Shown here one piece after another: positions 63,212 through 64,000 of a stretch of DNA of 64,000 nucleotides (position 1 is its first letter; each line of letters begins with the position of its first letter). The notes under the pieces were generated by a model, which did no database searches, was not told the DNA's origin, and worked only from the letters and a program-made list of their open reading frames with translations. The DNA comes from Nitrobacter vulgaris (GTDB taxonomy: Bacteria; Pseudomonadota; Alphaproteobacteria; Rhizobiales; Xanthobacteraceae), in assembly GCF_002028545.1 (NCBI RefSeq), contig NZ_MWPQ01000040.1, positions 1 to 64,000 of the forward strand, read 5' to 3'. Made by a program: the position numbers and the translations under genes.

Positions 63212-64000
63212 CGCTGCGTTTCGTAATGCTCCGCGACGAGGCGATCCAGCAACCGCACGCCGAACCCGGATCCCCAACTCTGATTGATGTCGGATTTGGG
63301 AGCGCCCATCGCCGTTCCCGCGATGTCGAGATGCGCCCACGGCGTATCGTCGATGAACCGTTGCAAAAATTGAGCAGCCGTGATCGAGCCGCCATAGCGG
63401 CCGCCGGTGTTTTTCATGTCAGCAAACTGCGAGTCGATCAGCTTGTCGTATTCAGGCGCAAGCGGCATCCGCCAGACCCGCTCACCGGTCTCCAAGCCTG
63501 CCTTGGTCAGTCGTTCCGACAATTCGTCATTGTTGGAGAACAGGCCGGCGTGTGCGGTGCCGAGCGCCACCATGATCGCGCCGGTGAGCGTTGCGAGATC
63601 AACCATCACCTTCGGCTTGAACTTGCGGGCGACGTACCAGAGCACGTCTGCAAGGACCAGCCTGCCCTCGGCGTCGGTGTTGATGATCTCGATGGTCTGA
63701 CCTGACATTGACGTCACGATATCGCCGGGCCGCTGCGCGTTGCCGTCCGGCATGTTCTCGACAAGGCCGATGACGCCGACGGCATTCACCTTCGCCTTGC
63801 GCGAGGCGAGCGCATGCATCAACCCCACCACACAGGCCGCCCCGCCCATGTCGCCCTTCATGTCTTCCATGCCGCTGGCGGATTTGATCGAGATTCCGCC
63901 GGTGTCGAAGCAAACGCCCTTGCCGATGAAAGCGACGGGCGGTTCGCCCTTCTTGCCGCCATTCCAGCGCATGACGACCGTCCGGCTGGGCCGTGCCGAC
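63208..64000 (-). CDS. pepA: Leucyl aminopeptidase (partial, 5' end outside the window)
   Basis: Removes N-terminal residues from peptides in the cytoplasm with two metal ions. The visible 264 C-terminal residues include [31 protein letters not shown] and the M17 signature [12 protein letters not shown]. The frame stays open to the right edge ([14 protein letters not shown]), so the catalytic domain is nearly complete but the N-terminal domain and start lie beyond base 64000. It is followed by, and coupled with, holC. Confidence 0.96.
   Translation of the reverse strand, partial: SARPSRTVVMRWNGGKKGEPPVAFIGKGVCFDTGGISIKSASGMEDMKGDMGGAACVVGLMHALASRKAKVNAVGVIGLVENMPDGNAQRPGDIVTSMSGQTIEIINTDAEGRLVLADVLWYVARKFKPKVMVDLATLTGAIMVALGTAHAGLFSNNDELSERLTKAGLETGERVWRMPLAPEYDKLIDSQFADMKNTGGRYGGSITAAQFLQRFIDDTPWAHLDIAGTAMGAPKSDINQSWGSGFGVRLLDRLVAEHYETQR

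Overview
The window looks like chromosome of a GC-rich alphaproteobacterium of the Bradyrhizobium / Rhodopseudomonas / Nitrobacter / Afipia group (Nitrobacteraceae). The evidence is gene content and order (a nifS-type desulfurase followed by sufBCDS, sufT and sufA; a two-domain cold-shock protein followed by DUF192 and tRNA-Pro; PHA synthase next to alaC and hom), small proteins typical of that group, and several copies of an intergenic repeat built around gcgttttcgagcgaagt. The genus cannot be fixed from the window alone.

Bases 1 to about 14,500 are accessory in character. They start with the outer repeats of an IS21-like element, followed by small unknown genes, tRNA-Pro, a DUF192 protein and a double cold-shock-domain protein. 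At 5,297 lies tRNA-Glu. Between it and 10.6 kb, pieces resembling the tRNA 3' end or its flanking sequence recur at least four times. They separate blocks carrying a membrane protein, a PRC-barrel protein, an FNR-type oxygen regulator with very small membrane proteins, and a split chromate transporter. This looks like serial integration or duplication at a tRNA site. A decayed IS5-type transposase lies at 12.4-12.5 kb.

Bases 14.5-26 kb are mostly housekeeping: HdeD-like membrane protein, the EF-P gene divergent from its modification enzymes epmA and epmB, a MltB-type transglycosylase, recJ, glpX, hom and alaC. Bases 26-33 kb hold phaC, then a sulfatase gene coupled to a frameshifted membrane-protein gene. 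That pair is bracketed by two copies of the phaC 3' end, so it is probably an insertion. CBS-domain and cupin genes follow. Sites resembling FNR/FixK boxes lie upstream of the sulfatase and of two or three genes in the left accessory region, which hints at low-oxygen control.

Bases 33.5-64 kb are core again: argC, a DedA protein, parE, a VOC protein, a secreted caspase-fold protein, an RhlE-type RNA helicase behind a striking double palindrome, a diguanylate cyclase, the complete suf operon (48.9 to 42.8 kb, minus strand), an alpha/beta hydrolase, anmK divergent from tyrS, a 1,210-residue AsmA-like protein, a Bcp-type peroxiredoxin, an M23 peptidase, a 57-residue protein, an ABC-F ATPase, a lipoprotein, holC and the 3' part of pepA, which runs off the right edge.

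The strongest leads are the tRNA-Glu repeat array, the phaC-bracketed sulfatase insertion, the palindromic leader of the helicase gene, and a 26-residue membrane microprotein with its own ribosome site and terminator.
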